A stretch of DNA of 64,000 nucleotides from Nocardiopsis flavescens (GTDB lineage: Bacteria > Actinomycetota > Actinomycetes > Streptosporangiales > Streptosporangiaceae), in contig NZ_FQZK01000002.1 in the NCBI RefSeq assembly GCF_900141985.1, positions 1 through 64,000 of the forward strand. The letters run 5' to 3'. This document shows positions 1-8,578 of the stretch, piece after piece. The notes under the pieces were generated by a model, which was given only the letters and a program-made list of their open reading frames with translations, did no database searches and was not told the DNA's origin. The stretch's first letter is position 1; each line of letters starts with the position of its first letter. The position numbers were made by a program, and so were the translations under genes.

Positions 1-208
1 CGGCGTAGGCCGAGCCGTGACCGCGGTGGTGTTCGGGCTCCAACGAGAGTTGGGCCAGGTGGCGCACGGGGGTCGGGGTGCTGACCAGGGCTTCGCAGAC
101 CTCGAAGAGGGCATCAGCGCGTGTGGTCAGGCAGGCGTGGAACTGCGCTCGGAAGCGGGACAATTCCGGCAGTGGCTCGACAGGGGCGTGGTGGTGCAGC
201 AGACTCAT
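1..208 (-). CDS. Transposase, N-terminal fragment (cut by window edge)
   Basis: The reverse strand opens with ATG at 208 and reads MSLLHHHAPVEPLPELSRFR, continuing to the window edge without a stop (69 codons). This opening resembles the N-terminus of the large actinomycete transposases often grouped near IS701, which act as DDE enzymes; the catalytic domain would lie outside the window. The hairpin at 295-328 and the short palindromic element at 349-530 lie just upstream. Only the N-terminus is visible, so whether the gene is intact and how far the element extends cannot be judged. The family call rests on recognising the opening residues, not on catalytic motifs. Confidence 0.6.
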   Translation of the reverse strand, partial: MSLLHHHAPVEPLPELSRFRAQFHACLTTRADALFEVCEALVSTPTPVRHLAQLSLEPEHHRGHGSAYA

Positions 209-294
209 GGTGACGGTCTTCGTTGTGATCAGGTGTGTTCGTGGTTGAAGCACATGATCACGCGAAGACCGTTGTTGTGTACGGGAAACGACGA

Positions 295-328
295 AGCCCG
301 TGACCAGGCCGGTATCCGGTCACGGGCT
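295..328. terminator. Hairpin at transposase end
   Basis: AGCCCGTGACC (295-305) pairs perfectly with GGTCACGGGCT (318-328) around a 12-base loop. It lies about 90 bases upstream of the transposase start. Such hairpins near element ends can block transcription entering from outside; that role is an inference. Confidence 0.5.
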
Positions 329-348
329 CCAGGTTAAACGCCAAGCTA

Positions 349-530
349 GGGCGTGTTCGGCGGATCATTCCGGCTCGCGACCACCGGGCGGCCTCTCGCC
401 GCGCCGCCTGCGCTCGGACGGCCGACCCGGGCCGACCTGCGCTCGGCGTCTCGCGAGAGATCGCCCGGAGGCCGCTCCCCTCACTCGGCGCAAGCGCCGA
501 ACCGAACGAAAGCATCCGCCGAACACGCCT
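349..530. mobile_element. MITE-like element with 16-bp terminal inverted repeats
   Basis: GGCGTGTTCGGCGGAT at 350-365 is repeated in exact inverse at 514-529, enclosing about 150 bases with no credible ORF. The sequence CTAG borders both ends (346-349 and 529-532), compatible with duplication of a short TA-containing target, though the exact end base is ambiguous. Size, perfect terminal repeats and lack of coding capacity fit a miniature element mobilised in trans by an IS. Which transposase family moves it cannot be told from this sequence. Confidence 0.6.
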
Positions 531-671
531 AGGGGCGCGCGGCGGGCCGCCTCCGCGGCCCGCGCGCGGGGGTCCCGCCGGGGCGAAGCCCCCGGCGCCG
601 TTACCGGACCGCGGCGAACGCGCCCGCCGCTAAGCGGGTGGCAGCGGCGGTTTTTCGTTACGGTAAGGGGT

Positions 672-1202
672 ATGAGCTTGCCGGAACCTCGCGACCCCGA
701 CGGCCCCTACCGCGTCGGCGTGGTGTGCCTGGGCAACATCTGCCGCTCTCCCATGGCCGCCAAGGTGCTGGCCGCCGACCTCGAACGGGCCGGGCTGGGC
801 GACCTCGTCGAGGTGGACAGCTCCGGTACCGGCGACTGGCACGTGGGCGGGGAGATGGACCCCCGGGCCTCCTCCACGCTGCGCGTGCACGGGTACCTCA
901 CCGACCACACCGCCCGGCGGTTCGACCCGGACGACCTGGCCCGCTACGACCTGCTGCTGGCCATGGATCTGGACAACCTCGACGACCTGCGGCGCATGGC
1001 CGACCGGTACGGGGCCGGGCACGGCTTCGACCCGGCCCGGCTGCGGCTGTTCCGCTCCTTCGCCCCGGGGGTCGGCCCCAACCCCGAGGTGCCCGACCCC
1101 TACTACGGCGGCGACGACGGCTTCACCGCCGTCCTGAACATGGTGGAGGCCGCGGCCAAGGGCCTGACCGGGGAACTCGCCGCGCTGCTCAAGCGGCGCT
1201 AG
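672..1202 (+). CDS. Low-molecular-weight protein tyrosine phosphatase
   Basis: This 176-residue cytosolic enzyme would hydrolyse phosphotyrosine on proteins. The N-terminal P-loop reads VCLGNICRSP, the CX5R(S/T) signature with nucleophile Cys19 and Arg25. The general-acid Asp is in the late DPYYGG motif, as in the family. Length is typical (about 150-180). An upstream in-frame extension exists to position 300, but it crosses the MITE-like element and has shadow composition, so the ATG at 672, just before the conserved strand YRVGVVCLG, is chosen. It is followed after 79 bases by a kinase gene on the same strand, so the two may be co-transcribed. The substrate is unknown; in streptomycetes such phosphatases affect secondary metabolism. 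Confidence 0.93.
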   Translation: MSLPEPRDPDGPYRVGVVCLGNICRSPMAAKVLAADLERAGLGDLVEVDSSGTGDWHVGGEMDPRASSTLRVHGYLTDHTARRFDPDDLARYDLLLAMDLDNLDDLRRMADRYGAGHGFDPARLRLFRSFAPGVGPNPEVPDPYYGGDDGFTAVLNMVEAAAKGLTGELAALLKRR

Positions 1203-1281
1203 CGGGGGCCGGGTGGAGGAGGGGGCGGTGTGCGCCGCGGACGGCGGTGAGGGGCGGCGTCGGGACCCGGTCAAGGGGACC

Positions 1282-2133
1282 ATGGCCGAGCGGCTGACGG
1301 TTCTGCTGGGCCGCCGGGTGCGCCGGGCGGTGCGGGCCCAGCGCAGCCACGACTGGGACATCTCCTACGCGGAGGCCGAGGACGGCACCCGCCTGTTCGT
1401 GAAGTCGCTGCCGCGCAACGCCGGGCCCAGCGCCGTGCTCACCTCCGAGGCGCGCGGGCTGGAGTGGCTCGGGCACGCCTTCGGGTCGCCGGTGCTCGAA
1501 CCGCTGGCCTGGGACGACCGTATCCTGGTGCTGCCGTGGGTGGAGGAGCGGGACCCCTCCCCGCACGCCGCCGAGCGGCTGGGCCGCCGGCTCGCGGGGC
1601 TGCACCTGACCGGGGCGGACCACTTCGGCGCCCCCTGGCCCGGATTCGTGGGTCCGCTGCCCGCGGACAACACGCCCTCCCGGACCTGGCCGGTGTTCTA
1701 CGCGGAGCAGCGGCTGCGCCCGTGCCTGCGCCGGGCCGTGGACCAGGGCGGGCTGACGCCCGTCGACGGCCGGACCGTGGAGAAGGTGGTGGACCGGGTC
1801 GCCCAGCTGGCGGGGGAGCCCGAACCCCCCGCCCGCATCCACGGCGACCTGTGGAACGGCAACGTGCTCTGGCGCGGCAAGGACGCGGTGCTCGTCGACC
1901 CGGCCGCCCACGGGGGACACCGGGAGGCCGACCTGGCGATGCTCACCCTGTTCGGGCTGCCCCACCTGGAGCGGGTGCGCGACGCCTACAACGAGATGGC
2001 GCCGCTGGCCGCGGGTTGGCGGTCCAGGGTGGCCCTGCACCAGCTGTACCCGCTGCTGGTCCACGTGTGCCTGTTCGGCGCCGCCTACCGGACGACGGCC
2101 CTGGAGGCGGCCCGCGCCGCCCTGCGGGGCTGA
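1282..2133 (+). CDS. Fructosamine kinase / aminoglycoside-phosphotransferase-fold kinase
   Basis: 283 residues. The protein has the fructosamine-kinase family pattern: an ATP-lobe Lys in RLFVKSLP, the catalytic loop IHGDLWNGNVLW (Brenner-type HGDLWxxN) and a metal-binding Asp in VLVDPAAHGGHREADLAML. Members phosphorylate ketoamines on glycated proteins or small molecules so that the sugar is shed, or act on related sugars. ATG at 1282 is preferred over an upstream in-frame ATG at 1213 because GGTCAAGGGG precedes it at normal spacing and the conserved fold starts there. It lies just downstream of the phosphatase gene and converges on the ABC transporter operon. Substrate not determinable. Confidence 0.88.
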   Translation: MAERLTVLLGRRVRRAVRAQRSHDWDISYAEAEDGTRLFVKSLPRNAGPSAVLTSEARGLEWLGHAFGSPVLEPLAWDDRILVLPWVEERDPSPHAAERLGRRLAGLHLTGADHFGAPWPGFVGPLPADNTPSRTWPVFYAEQRLRPCLRRAVDQGGLTPVDGRTVEKVVDRVAQLAGEPEPPARIHGDLWNGNVLWRGKDAVLVDPAAHGGHREADLAMLTLFGLPHLERVRDAYNEMAPLAAGWRSRVALHQLYPLLVHVCLFGAAYRTTALEAARAALRG

Positions 2134-2361
2134 GGCGGGTCCGGCCGCCCCTCCCGGAACGGCGCGGCCCGGCGGCCACCCGTCGCGCACGACGCGGCGG
2201 GCCGGCGCGGGGCGCCCGCGGGGCGGGGCGGGCGTCGGCGTGGGCGGGGCGCCCGCGGGCCCCCGGCGGCCGGTGGACGTCGCGGTCCACACCGCTACCG
2301 GAGGCCCTCCCCGCGTGTGTCAGGCGCGGTGGGCGTCACCGACCTCCGCGGCCGGTGCCCC

Positions 2362-3306
2362 TCAGCCCTTGACGCTGCCCGCCAGCAGGCCGCGGACGAA
2401 GTGGCGCTGGAGCAGGAAGAACACCGTCAGCGGCACGATCATGGACACGAACGCGCCCGCCGTCAGCCGGTGCCAGGCCTCGCCGCGGGTGCCCGCCAGC
2501 TCGGCCAGCCGCACGGTCAGCGGGGCCGTGGCGGTGTCGCCGCCGGTGAAGATCAGCGCCACCAGCAGGTCGTTCCAGGTCCACAGGAACTGGAAGATGC
2601 CCAGCGACACCAGGGCCGGCGTGATGAGGGGCAGCACGATCCGCAGGAAGATGCGGCCGTGCCCCGCGCCGTCCACCCGCGCCGCCTCGAACAGGGTCCG
2701 GGGCAGCTGCGAGATGAAGTTGTGCAGCAGGAACACGCCCAGCGGGAGCCCGAAGATCGTGTGCGCCACCCACACGTTGGTGAACGCCATCGCCCCGGTC
2801 AGCTCCCAGGCCGGGAGGATCTGCGCCCCGCCGACGGTCACCCCCTGGGAGAAGAAGCGCAGCAGCGGCACCAGGGCCATCTGCAGCGGCACGATCTGGA
2901 GGGCGAAGATCCCCAGGAAGACCCAGTCGCGGCCGCGGAAGTCGATCCACGCCAGCGCGTAGGCGGCCAGCGCGGCCAGGCCCAGCACGAACACCGTCGC
3001 GGGCAGGGTGATCACGAAGGAGTTGATGAAGTGGCTGGCCAGGCGCCCGTCGCTGGCACTGCCGAAGAGCACGTCCCGGTAGTTGTCCAGGGTCACCTCG
3101 GGGGAGGCGAAGAACATCCACCACCCGGTGGTGCGGATCTCGTCGGCGGGCCGGAACGAGGAGATGAACAGCCCCGCGGTGGGCACCGTCCACAGCACGG
3201 CGATGACGAGGGCCGCCAGGCTCGCCGCCGACCCGCTCAGCCTGCGCCGCACCCGGGAGGCCGGGCCCGCGTCGCGGACGTCGGTGATGGTGGGGGTGGG
3301 GTTCAC
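2362..3306 (-). CDS. Carbohydrate ABC transporter permease (MalG type)
   Basis: 314 residues and about six membrane helices, with the EAA-loop signature EAARVDGAGHGRIFLRIVLP typical of binding-protein-dependent permeases. The C-terminal GLLAGSVKG ending is characteristic of the MalG/CUT1 second permease. Translation starts at GTG 3306, which overlaps the stop of the upstream permease as GTGA, so the two are translationally coupled. The protein forms half of the membrane channel of a sugar importer with the 3303-4280 product. No ATPase gene is adjacent, so the pair presumably uses a shared MsiK-type ATPase encoded elsewhere. Confidence 0.93.
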   Translation of the reverse strand: MNPTPTITDVRDAGPASRVRRRLSGSAASLAALVIAVLWTVPTAGLFISSFRPADEIRTTGWWMFFASPEVTLDNYRDVLFGSASDGRLASHFINSFVITLPATVFVLGLAALAAYALAWIDFRGRDWVFLGIFALQIVPLQMALVPLLRFFSQGVTVGGAQILPAWELTGAMAFTNVWVAHTIFGLPLGVFLLHNFISQLPRTLFEAARVDGAGHGRIFLRIVLPLITPALVSLGIFQFLWTWNDLLVALIFTGGDTATAPLTVRLAELAGTRGEAWHRLTAGAFVSMIVPLTVFFLLQRHFVRGLLAGSVKG

Positions 3307-4280
3307 GACAGCTCCCTCGCCTTGCGGGTACGCCGGATCTGCAGCACCACCAGCGGGATGACCAGGACGAACAGGAACACCGCCAGGGCCGACCCCTGGC
3401 CGGTCTGGCCCTGGGAGAACGCCTGGCTGTACATCTCGTTGGCGATCACGCTGGTGCCGTAGTTGCCGCCGGTCATCGTGCGGACGATGTCGAACACCTT
3501 CAGGGTCTGCACGGTGATGGTGATGAGGACGACCAGCACGGTCGGCCACACCGACGGCAGGGTGATGCTCCGGAACAGCTGGAAGGCCCCCGCGCCGTCG
3601 ATGCGCGCCGCCTCGACGATCTCGGCGGGGATGGCCTTGATGGCCGCCGACAGCACGACCATCGCGAAGCCCGCCTGCACCCAGATGAGCACCATGATCA
3701 GCAGGAACGTGTTGAGCGGCTGCTCCAGCAGCCACAGCCGGGGTTCGCCGCCGAACCACACGACGATCTGGTTGAACAGTCCGTACTGCTCCTGGTCGGC
3801 GGGCCGGTAGGCGAACACGAACCGCCAGATGATGCTCGCGCCGACGAACGAGATCGCCATCGGCATGAACACCAGGGACTTGGCGACCGACTCGAAGCGG
3901 GACCGGTCGACCAGCACCGCGTAGACCAGGCCGATCGCGGTGGACAGCACCGGCGCGAACAGCACCCACAGCAGGGTGTTGCGCAGCACCAGCAGGATCT
4001 CGGGCCGCTGGAACATCCAGAGGTAGTTGGCCAGCCCCACGAACGCGTCGCCGGAGCGGTCGTGGAAGGACAGGTAGGTCGTGCGCAGCACGGGGTAGAT
4101 GAGCCCGCCCACGAGCAGGAGCAGGGCGGGGGCGAGGAACAGGAACGCCTGCCAGCGGTCGCGCCGGGTGCGGGGCATGTCGATGACGACCAGCAGCAGG
4201 CCGATGACGCCGAGGAAGGCGGCGATCCCGATGAGCATCCACACGATCTTGGGAAGCTCGTCCAGGAACGAGAACTCCAT
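3303..4280 (-). CDS. Carbohydrate ABC transporter permease (MalF type)
   Basis: 325 residues. An N-terminal membrane helix (PKIVWMLIGIAAFLGVIGLL) is followed by a charged linker and a second helix at FLFLAPALLLLVGGLIYPVL, the usual start of a MalF-like subunit. The EAA loop is EAARIDGAGAFQLFRSITLP. It pairs with the MalG-type subunit encoded directly downstream (4-base overlap) and takes substrate from the lipoprotein encoded upstream, 81 bases away. The class is CUT1, for di- or oligosaccharides and related compounds. The specific sugar is not evident. Confidence 0.93.
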   Translation of the reverse strand: MEFSFLDELPKIVWMLIGIAAFLGVIGLLLVVIDMPRTRRDRWQAFLFLAPALLLLVGGLIYPVLRTTYLSFHDRSGDAFVGLANYLWMFQRPEILLVLRNTLLWVLFAPVLSTAIGLVYAVLVDRSRFESVAKSLVFMPMAISFVGASIIWRFVFAYRPADQEQYGLFNQIVVWFGGEPRLWLLEQPLNTFLLIMVLIWVQAGFAMVVLSAAIKAIPAEIVEAARIDGAGAFQLFRSITLPSVWPTVLVVLITITVQTLKVFDIVRTMTGGNYGTSVIANEMYSQAFSQGQTGQGSALAVFLFVLVIPLVVLQIRRTRKARELS

Positions 4281-4361
4281 GGGTGGGGCCCCTTGTGAGT
4301 ACCGGGAGGTGGGGGAGGGGACGGGCGGGGGACGGCGGGCGGGGGCGCCGTCCCCGGGCCG

Positions 4362-5720
4362 CTACGGCCAGGCGGACTCGATGGTCTCCAGGACGTCCTC
4401 CGTGGAGGTGCCGGTGACCCAGTCGATCATGCCGTTCCAGAACACGTTGGTGCCGACCGAGGAGGGCATCGCGTCGCTGCCGTCGAAGTGGAACACGGTG
4501 TCGGGCGAGAGCAGGACCTCGGCGGCGAACTGCGAGGCCGGGTCCTCGATCACGGCCGGGTCCATGTTCTGGTTGGCCGACACCCAGGCGCCCTGCGAGG
4601 CGCGGCTGTTCGCGTACTCGGGCGTGGACAGGTACTCGTGGACCGCGGCGACCTCCGGCCGGTCCGCGAACGGCACGGCGAACTCGCCGCCGCCCATGAC
4701 CGGGACCTCGGCGCCCGCCTCCAGCGGCGGCAGGACGAAGCCGTACACGTCGCCGTCCTCGGCGACGGTGACGCCCTCCTCGAACTGCGCGGAGTAGAAG
4801 GACCCCATCAGGTACATGGCGCAGCCGCCGTCGAGCAGCGGCAGGCCGGCCTCCTGGAAGGAGGTCACGGCGATGCTCTCGACGTCGCCGAAGGTGCCGT
4901 TGACGTAGTCGGGGTTGCGGACGATGCCGCCGGCCAGCTCGAACGCCTCGGCGACCTGGGGGTCGTCGAAGGGGATCTCGTGGGAGACCCACTGGTTGTA
5001 CACGTCGGTCCCGGCGGTGCGCAGCAGCGCGTTCTCGATCCAGTCGGTGCCGGGCCAGCCGGTGCCGTCGCCGGACTCGAAGCCCACGCACCAGGGCTTG
5101 GTGCCGTCCTCGGCGATGGTGTCGCTGAGCTCGGTCATCTCGTCCCAGCTCTGCGGGACCTCGTAGCCGTTCTCGGAGAAGTAGGCCGGGGAGTACCAGA
5201 CCATCGACTTCATGTTGGCGCCGTAGGGGGTGCCGTACAGCTCGCCGTCGAAGGTGGCGTAGCCGAGCCAGTCCTCGCCCCAGCCCTCCTCCGCGTTGGC
5301 GGCCACCCCGTCGGCGACGGGCACCGCGTAGCCGTCGTCGACGACCCGCTGGAGCAGGCCCGGCTGGGGGATCAGGGCCAGGTCGGGGGCGTTGCCGCCC
5401 TCCAGGCGGATGGGCAGCTGGGCCTCGAACTCGCCGCTGCCCTCGTGCTGGATGTCGATGCCCGTGCACGCCTCGAAGTCGGCCCAGGAGCGGTCCATCC
5501 GCTCGGCCTCCTCGTCGCGGATGGAGGAGTAGATGCTGACGGTCCCCTCCACCTCCGCCCACGCCTCGAAGGGCGCGCAGTCGACGTCGGAGGCGTCTCC
5601 GCCGCCGCCCCCACCGCCCTCCCCGCTGAGGTACCCGCAGCCGGAGGCGAGGAGGACGACGCTCCCCGCCGCTGCGGCCAGCGCCAACGGGCGGCGGTTC
5701 CTGGGATCTGTTCTCGGCAT
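4362..5720 (-). CDS. Extracellular sugar-binding lipoprotein of ABC importer
   Basis: 452 residues. A signal peptide with basic start (MPRTDPRNRR) and hydrophobic core ends in the lipobox LASG|C, so the protein is a lipid-anchored surface receptor. A Gly-rich tether follows. The body has the type-1 solute-binding pattern of CUT1 receptors: the early APDLALIPQPGLLQ segment, YGTPYGANMKSMVWY, and a late NVFWNGMIDWVTGTSTEDVLETI segment that is common in this subgroup. AGGGAGAG precedes the ATG at normal spacing. It is the first gene of the operon SBP-permease-permease and is divergent from a sugar dehydrogenase, suggesting coordinated uptake and oxidation of a polyol or sugar derivative. Confidence 0.92.
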   Translation of the reverse strand: MPRTDPRNRRPLALAAAAGSVVLLASGCGYLSGEGGGGGGGDASDVDCAPFEAWAEVEGTVSIYSSIRDEEAERMDRSWADFEACTGIDIQHEGSGEFEAQLPIRLEGGNAPDLALIPQPGLLQRVVDDGYAVPVADGVAANAEEGWGEDWLGYATFDGELYGTPYGANMKSMVWYSPAYFSENGYEVPQSWDEMTELSDTIAEDGTKPWCVGFESGDGTGWPGTDWIENALLRTAGTDVYNQWVSHEIPFDDPQVAEAFELAGGIVRNPDYVNGTFGDVESIAVTSFQEAGLPLLDGGCAMYLMGSFYSAQFEEGVTVAEDGDVYGFVLPPLEAGAEVPVMGGGEFAVPFADRPEVAAVHEYLSTPEYANSRASQGAWVSANQNMDPAVIEDPASQFAAEVLLSPDTVFHFDGSDAMPSSVGTNVFWNGMIDWVTGTSTEDVLETIESAWP

Positions 5721-5933
5721 GGCTCTCCCTTGTGCGAGGGGACATGTGATTCGGGGCACGCTGGAACACGATCGAAGCCGCAACGCATGAAAATGTCTAC
5801 AAAATTCGCAAAACCTTTCGTAACGATGCCGAAACGCGCTGGTCACCGCCCATGACCCGGTGACGGGACGGAACCGCGGCGCACCGTGTCCGCGCGCCGC
5901 GGCGCGCGGGACCCCGAGCCGTAGATTGGGGGC
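5721..5933. promoter_or_regulatory. Divergent promoter region, sugar importer / Gfo-Idh-MocA gene
   Basis: 213 bases separate the two divergent starts. The stretch around 5785-5835 is markedly AT-rich for this genome (AAAATGTCTACAAAATTCGC and following), as expected for promoters. Within it TTTCG and CGAAA half-sites flank a 9-base gap (TTTCGTAACGATGCCGAAA), a possible sugar-repressor operator. No regulator gene is adjacent, and the -10 and -35 assignments are not clear. Confidence 0.4.
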
Positions 5934-7025
5934 ATGTCCAACGCACCGCAGGTCCCCGACCACGACGGCCCCGAGTTGCACGTCGCCCTGATCGGCTACG
6001 GCAAGGGGGGCGAGGTCTTCCACGCCCCGGTGATCGAGGCGGTCCCCGGACTGCGCCTGTCCGCCGTGGTGACCGGGAACCCCGAGCGCGCCCGCACGGT
6101 CCGCGAGCGCCACCCGGGCGCGACGGTGTACCCGACCGTCGCCGACCTGTGGGCCGACGTCGGGCGCTACGAGATCGCCGTCGTCACCACGCCCAACGAC
6201 ACCCACGCGCCGCTGGCCCGGGCCGCCCTGGAGGCGGGCGTGTCCGTGGTGGTGGACAAGCCGTTCGCGCTCACCGCGGCGCAGGCGCGGGAGCTCACCG
6301 ACCTGGCCGACAAGCTGGGCCGGGTGCTGACCGTGTACCAGAACCGCCGGTGGGACGCCGACTTCCTGACCCTGTGGAACCTGGTGGAGGAGGGCGCGCT
6401 GGGCCGGGTCCACCGGTTCGAGTCCCGGTTCGAGCGCTGGCGGCCGCTGCCCAAGGGGACCTGGCGCGAGAGCGGGGCGGTGGAGAACGGCGCCGGGCTG
6501 CTCTACGACCTGGGGCCGCACCTGATCGACCAGGCGGTCAACCTGTTCGGCCCGGTCGCCTCGGTCTACGCCGAGGTGGACTCCCTGCGCGAGGGCGTGC
6601 AGGCCGACGACGACGTGTTCCTGTCGCTGCGCCACGCCCGGGGGACCCGCTCCCAGCTGTGGATGAGCGCGCTCGCCGCGCAGGGCGGCCCCCGCTTTCG
6701 CGTGCTGGGGGACGCGGCGGCCTTCACCAGCTACGGGATGGACGGGCAGGAGGCGCGGCTGCTCGCGGGGGAGAGCCCGGCCGCGGCGGACTGGGGCGGG
6801 CTGCCGGAGTCCGCGTGGGGGCTGCTGGGGGCGGACGGGGCCACCCGCCGGGTGCCCTCGGCGCGGGGCGCCTACACCGAGTTCTACGCGGGGGTGCGCG
6901 ACGCGGTGGGCGAGGGCGAGCCGCTGCCGGTGGACCCGCACGAGGTGATCCACGGGCTGGAGGTCATCGAGGCGGCCCGGCGCAGCGCCCGCACGGGCAC
7001 GGTCGTCGCGCTGCCCGGGCGCTGA
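5934..7025 (+). CDS. Gfo/Idh/MocA family NAD(P)-dependent oxidoreductase
   Basis: 363 residues. The N-terminal Rossmann domain begins VALIGYGKGGEVFHAPVI, with the GxGxxG nucleotide loop. The conserved family motif at the end of the fold is VVVDKPF (DKP, a variant of the usual EKP). The C-terminal alpha/beta substrate domain carries GLLYDLGPHLIDQAVNLFG, containing the catalytic-site DxGxHxxD pattern. Members oxidise a sugar, inositol or related polyol using NAD(P). Divergent transcription from the sugar importer supports a role in catabolism of the imported compound. Start ATG 5934 agrees with family length. Confidence 0.92.
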   Translation: MSNAPQVPDHDGPELHVALIGYGKGGEVFHAPVIEAVPGLRLSAVVTGNPERARTVRERHPGATVYPTVADLWADVGRYEIAVVTTPNDTHAPLARAALEAGVSVVVDKPFALTAAQARELTDLADKLGRVLTVYQNRRWDADFLTLWNLVEEGALGRVHRFESRFERWRPLPKGTWRESGAVENGAGLLYDLGPHLIDQAVNLFGPVASVYAEVDSLREGVQADDDVFLSLRHARGTRSQLWMSALAAQGGPRFRVLGDAAAFTSYGMDGQEARLLAGESPAAADWGGLPESAWGLLGADGATRRVPSARGAYTEFYAGVRDAVGEGEPLPVDPHEVIHGLEVIEAARRSARTGTVVALPGR

Positions 7026-7168
7026 GCCCGGCGGCGCCCGCGGGCGCGGCGGATCGGACACGGTTCGCCCACACCTCGCCCGCGGCCGTGCCCGTTCGGC
7101 CCCGGCCGTGCCCGGCCGGGCCTATGTTGGAGGGAGGTTACCCGAGCGTTTCGCCGAAGGAGACTGCC

Positions 7169-8530
7169 GTGGCACAGGTCCTCGTGGTCGCAGACGACCT
7201 CACCGGTGCCAACGCGACCGGGGCACGGTTCGCCCGGACGGGGATGCGGGTGACCACCGTGACCCCCGAGCACGTCAGCCGGGTCGCGGCCGACCACGAC
7301 GTGGTGGTGGCCAACCTCGACAGCCGGCACGTCCCCGCGGAGCAGGCGGTCGACCTCATCGCCGACGTCGTCGAGGCGGTGTGGCCGGTGGGACTGGTGG
7401 TCAAGCGCACCGACTCCACCCTGCGCGGCAACGTCGGCGCCGAGCTGGAGGCGGTCTACCGGGAGGTCCGCGAGCGGGTCCCCGCCGGCACACGGGTGCG
7501 GGTGCTGCTCACCCCGGCCTTCCCCGGGAGCGGGCGCACCACCGAGAACGGCGTCCAGCTGCTCAACGGGGTGCCGCTCCAGGACACCGAACTCGCCCGC
7601 GACCCGCTGCACCCGATGACGACCGGGGTCGTGGCCGACATCGTCGCCGCCCAGTCCGGCCTGGCGGTGCGCCACGTTCCGGTCCGCCCGGTCACACAGG
7701 ACATGCTCACCGCCGAACTGCTGGCGGGGGACGAGCCGGTGGTGCTGTGCGACGCCACCACCGAGCGCCGCCTCACCGACATCGCCGAGGCCGCCGCGGC
7801 CGCCCACCACGACGACGGGACCGTGTGGGTGTCGGTGGACGCCGGGCCCACCGGGGCGCTGCTGGCCTACGCCCTCCGGCTGCGGGGCCAGGCCGGGACC
7901 CGCGGCCCGCTGCTGGGGGTCGTCGCCAGCACCACGGACCTGACCCGTCGCCAGCTGGCGACGGTGGCGCGCACCGGCGCGGTGCGGTTCGTGGACCTGG
8001 ACGCGGTCGCGTTCACCGACCCCGGGAGCGAGCACGCCGACGAGGTCGCGCGGGAACTGGCGGACAAGCTCCTCTCCGCGGGGTTCCCCGACCTGTGCGT
8101 GCTGCGGGTGGTCACCACCTCGGAGGGGGTGCGGGCCCTGCCCGGGCGGGTCCGGGCGGAGCTGCCGGGGCGCATCGCCCGCCTGGTGGCCGACACCGTC
8201 CACGAGATCGCCGAGGGCACGGGGGCGCACGCCCTGCCCAGCGGGCTGTACCTGACCGGCGGGGACCTGGTCTCCGGGCTCTTCGACGAGCTGGACGTGC
8301 ACGCGTTCGAGGTCGGCGGCGAGGTGGTCCCGCTGGCCGTCCACGGCCACATCGGCGGCGGCCCGCTGGACGGGACCCCGGTGGTCGCCAAGGGCGGCCT
8401 GGTGGGCGACGACATCACCCTGGTCGAGTGCCTGGCCAAGCTCCGCCGCGCCGTCCAGGCCCGCCTGCACCAGGTCCACTCGGAGGTCTCCGAGCACGTG
8501 GTGCCGACCCTCGTCCGCGACCCGGCCTGA
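7169..8530 (+). CDS. Four-carbon acid sugar kinase family protein (DUF1537)
   Basis: 453 residues. The N-terminal substrate domain starts VLVVADDLTGANATGARFAR and contains KRTDSTLRGNVGAE. The C-terminal nucleotide domain includes LYLTGGDLVSGLF and ends with the Gly-rich GHIGGGPLDGTPVVAKGG, VGDD. Known family members phosphorylate C4 sugar acids (threonate, erythronate) or 3-oxo derivatives in catabolic pathways. GTG 7169 is chosen because GAAGGAGA precedes it by six bases; an in-frame ATG at 7124 lacks such a site. With the upstream dehydrogenase and the ABC importer it suggests a sugar-acid catabolic locus, although the aldolase and isomerase that usually accompany these kinases are not present here. 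Confidence 0.88.
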   Translation: MAQVLVVADDLTGANATGARFARTGMRVTTVTPEHVSRVAADHDVVVANLDSRHVPAEQAVDLIADVVEAVWPVGLVVKRTDSTLRGNVGAELEAVYREVRERVPAGTRVRVLLTPAFPGSGRTTENGVQLLNGVPLQDTELARDPLHPMTTGVVADIVAAQSGLAVRHVPVRPVTQDMLTAELLAGDEPVVLCDATTERRLTDIAEAAAAAHHDDGTVWVSVDAGPTGALLAYALRLRGQAGTRGPLLGVVASTTDLTRRQLATVARTGAVRFVDLDAVAFTDPGSEHADEVARELADKLLSAGFPDLCVLRVVTTSEGVRALPGRVRAELPGRIARLVADTVHEIAEGTGAHALPSGLYLTGGDLVSGLFDELDVHAFEVGGEVVPLAVHGHIGGGPLDGTPVVAKGGLVGDDITLVECLAKLRRAVQARLHQVHSEVSEHVVPTLVRDPA

Positions 8531-8569
8531 CGGCGGACGCCCCGGGGGCGGCTCCCGGGGCGTCCGCCG
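8531..8569. terminator. Bidirectional terminator between convergent genes
   Basis: A perfect 16-bp stem (CGGCGGACGCCCCGGG, 8531-8546, with its complement at 8554-8569) has a 7-base loop. It fills the 48-base gap between the sugar-acid kinase and the convergent alpha/beta hydrolase gene. There is no U-tract, as is usual in high-GC actinomycetes. Confidence 0.8.
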
Positions 8570-8578
8570 CGGCACGCC

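Larger units (their letters stand above)
209..671. other. Intergenic stretch between transposase and phosphatase gene
   Basis: No convincing gene is seen here; open frames on both strands have shadow-like composition. The stretch holds a strong hairpin (295-328), a palindromic MITE-like element (349-530) and a very GC-rich tail before the phosphatase gene. Just ahead of the ATG at 672 the sequence TAAGGGGT leaves almost no spacer for a ribosome binding site, so the phosphatase mRNA may be leaderless or start very close to the ATG. Confidence 0.5.

Noticed and set aside
2200-2270. Repeated GGGGCGCCCGCGGG blocks as a structured element
   Set aside because: Two short GC-only direct repeats in a very GC-rich spacer between convergent genes; not distinguishable from composition.
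2362-5769. Single 1135-residue reverse frame across the sugar ABC operon
   Set aside because: Only its last 314 residues match a permease; the rest is an out-of-frame reading of the binding protein and first permease, typical of GC-rich DNA.
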